From NCBI GenBank assembly GCA_030040455.1, contig JASHTR010000073.1:1-7254 (forward strand): 7,254 bases of DNA, given 5' to 3'. The position numbers and the translations under genes are program-made. The notes under the pieces were generated by a model. The model saw only the letters and a program-made list of their open reading frames with translations, was not told the DNA's origin and searched no databases. Below are positions 5,781 through 7,254 of the stretch, one piece after another (position 1 is the stretch's first letter; the number at the start of each line of letters is the position of its first letter). The DNA is from Terriglobia bacterium (lineage in GTDB: Bacteria; Acidobacteriota; Terriglobia; UBA7540).

Positions 5781-5855
5781 GGTCAACCGCTTTTGGGTTG
5801 GCCGTGGATTTTTGTCTACGGGAAGGATCCACGGTTAGAGAATCACTGACCGTGG
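5781..5855. other. Cluster of overlapping hairpins downstream of hppA
   Basis: Three alternating blocks can pair in exclusive ways. CCGTGGAT (5802-5809) pairs with ATCCACGG (5827-5834), and CCACGGT (5829-5835) pairs with ACCGTGG (5849-5855). A third stem, GGTCAACC (5781-5788) with GGTTGGCC (5796-5803), has one G-U pair when read on the plus strand and is followed by TTTTT (5809-5813). That last hairpin is the best, though weak, intrinsic-terminator candidate for plus-strand transcription. The other two lie within 70 nt of the hppA stop. Confidence 0.4.
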
Positions 5856-5869
5856 CTACCGCTCTGCTG

Positions 5870-7254
5870 TTATTTCGCGCCAATCACGGTCTCGTCGGCG
5901 GGGGCATCGGCGGGCTCCGCCGCGGATGCACTCCGCTGAATTCGCATCCCGTAAAAGGATTGATACACGAAGAAAAACGAGATCGCAAAAAACACGGCCG
6001 CCAAAACATGGGTTAAGAGGCCCCCCGTCTGAGACGTCAGCCTGACCGCAAGCTCTACGGCCAGCAGTCCGAAAAGAGTCGTGAACTTGATAATTGGATT
6101 CAGCGCCACAGAGGAAGTATCTTTGAACGGGTCTCCCACCGTATCGCCGACGACGGTTGCGTCGTGAAGGGCCGTGCCTTTTTGCTTCAACTCCACCTCG
6201 ACAATCTTTTTGGCGTTGTCCCAGGCCCCGCCCGCATTGGCCATGAAGATGGCCTGATAGAGACCGAAGATAGCAATCGAGATCAGGTAGCCAATGAAGA
6301 AGAAGGGGTCAAGAAAGGCGAAGGCCAGCGTGGCGAAGAATACCGCGATGAAGATGATGATCATTCCCTTCTGCGCGTACTGGGTGCAGATTTCGACAAC
6401 TTTTTTGCTGTCGATGACGGAAGCTTTCTCGGTTCCCTCAAGATGGATATTCGCTTTGATGAATTCTACCGCACGATAGGCGCCGGTGGTGACGGCCTGG
6501 GTTGAGGCCCCGGTGAACCAGTAGATGACAGCTCCGCCCGTCACAAGGCCCAGGACGAAGGGCGCGTAGAGAAGCGAAAGCTTGCTGACGTTCTGAGTGA
6601 GGCCAAGTGTGAGCGCCATAATGATCGAAAAGATCATGGTCGTCGCGCCGACCACGGCAGTGCCGATCAGCACCGGTTTGGCCGTCGCCTTGAACGTATT
6701 GCCCGCGCCATCGTTAGCTTCCAGCATCTCCTTGGCCCGCTCAAAGTCCACGTCCACGCCGTAGTCCTTCATCATTTCCTGGCGGACGCCGGGTGCCTGC
6801 TCGATCAGCGAAAGCTCGTAAATCGACTGCGCATTGTCCGTTACCGGCCCGTAGGAATCGACGGCGATGGTAACCGGGCCCATGCCGAGAAACCCGAATG
6901 CCACCAGGCCGAAGGCGAAGACGGGCGCAGCGAGCATGATATGTTCCAACCCCTCGACGCTCACCCAGGAACCGATCGCCATGAGAATCACCATGACGAG
7001 TCCCAGGTAGTAGGAGGAGTAATTGCCCGCCACAAAGCCGGAAAGAATGTCGAGCGACGCTCCTCCTTCCCGCGCCGAAGCCGTCACTTCCTTGACGTGT
7101 CGGGACTCGGTGGAGGTGAACACTTTCACCAGCTCCGGGATGACGGCGCCGGCCAGCGTGCCGCACGAAACAATAATGGAGAGCTTCCACCAGAGCGAAG
7201 GGTCGCCTCCCAGATCGGGAAGGATGAACCAGGAAGACAGGAAGGTTAGCCCGA
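5870..7254 (-). CDS. hppA: Membrane-bound ion-pumping pyrophosphatase, C-terminal part
   Basis: This integral-membrane enzyme couples pyrophosphate hydrolysis to pumping of H+ (or Na+ in some subfamilies). About 460 C-terminal codons are visible. The frame stays open to the right edge with good family sequence (WWKLSIIVSCGTLAGAVIPELVKVF), so the GTG at 7129 is internal. Conserved active-site blocks are DSYGPVTDNA (6830-6859), NAGGAWDNAKK (6206-6238) and GDTVGDPFKDTS (6113-6148). These carry the Asp and Lys residues that bind Mg-pyrophosphate. The GNT motif reads GNTFKATAK (6677-6703). Lysine at its fifth position (codon 6689-6691) is known to mark K+-independent enzymes, where K+-dependent ones have Ala. 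The flanking DNAQSIYELS and KPVLIGTAVVGATTMI differ from the common DNAGGI and KGFAIGSA, pointing to a divergent bacterial clade. The N-terminal half, with the first Asp cluster and the residue that sets ion selectivity, is missing. The C-terminus ends in an Ala/Pro/Asp-rich tail. Confidence 0.93.
   Translation of the reverse strand, partial: GLTFLSSWFILPDLGGDPSLWWKLSIIVSCGTLAGAVIPELVKVFTSTESRHVKEVTASAREGGASLDILSGFVAGNYSSYYLGLVMVILMAIGSWVSVEGLEHIMLAAPVFAFGLVAFGFLGMGPVTIAVDSYGPVTDNAQSIYELSLIEQAPGVRQEMMKDYGVDVDFERAKEMLEANDGAGNTFKATAKPVLIGTAVVGATTMIFSIIMALTLGLTQNVSKLSLLYAPFVLGLVTGGAVIYWFTGASTQAVTTGAYRAVEFIKANIHLEGTEKASVIDSKKVVEICTQYAQKGMIIIFIAVFFATLAFAFLDPFFFIGYLISIAIFGLYQAIFMANAGGAWDNAKKIVEVELKQKGTALHDATVVGDTVGDPFKDTSSVALNPIIKFTTLFGLLAVELAVRLTSQTGGLLTHVLAAVFFAISFFFVYQSFYGMRIQRSASAAEPADAPADETVIGAK

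Noticed and set aside
6741..7249. Alternative frames on either strand over the hppA region
   Set aside because: Out-of-frame shadows; the in-frame reading gives continuous M-PPase sequence to the window edge.

Overview
The window (7,254 bp, moderately GC-rich) looks like chromosomal DNA of a free-living bacterium. I lean towards an Acidobacteriota-type soil organism. Two things suggest this: the intergenic spacers carry degenerate palindromes of the CATTCTGAG...CTCAGAATG and GCGTCTTTGCGAG kind, and the gene mix is a secreted M49-type metallopeptidase, an H+-PPase, LarB and an MlaE permease. This assignment is from memory of such genomes, not from a search. I see no rRNA, tRNA, CRISPR array, transposase, integrase, phage gene or recognisable defence cassette.

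Layout from left to right. The 5' portion of an N-carbamoylputrescine amidase gene (aguB, minus strand, 1-522) runs off the left edge. A spacer of about 290 bp holds a degenerate palindromic repeat and a plausible promoter for mlaE (plus strand, 811-1572), the permease of an Mla/MCE-type lipid transporter. mlaE converges on trmJ (minus strand, 1790-2560), a SPOUT tRNA 2'-O-methyltransferase. A 517-bp divergent spacer between trmJ and larB is a mosaic of repeats: two direct copies of a unit of about 100 bp flanking a palindromic unit. larB (plus strand, 3078-3824) encodes the NaAD carboxylase/hydrolase of nickel-pincer cofactor synthesis. It is followed on the same strand by a signal-peptide-bearing Zn peptidase related to dipeptidyl-peptidase III (3897-5612). 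After a hairpin-rich spacer comes the convergent C-terminal part of a membrane-bound pyrophosphatase (hppA, minus strand, 5870-7254), which runs off the right edge.

The genes do not form one pathway. They cover polyamine synthesis, lipid trafficking, tRNA modification, cofactor synthesis, peptide degradation and ion-pumping energetics. larB and the peptidase gene may be co-transcribed, since they lie 72 bp apart on one strand, but no functional link is evident. mlaE and larB both lack their usual partners inside the window.

The most interesting non-coding signals are three. First, extended -10-like boxes (TGC-TAGAAT and TGC-TATACT) lie only 8 and 11 nt upstream of the trmJ and larB start codons, suggesting leaderless or very short-leader mRNAs. 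Second, there is a layered population of dispersed repeats in every spacer. Third, the pyrophosphatase carries a lysine at the K+-dependence position in an otherwise divergent motif. I found no convincing undescribed multi-gene system.
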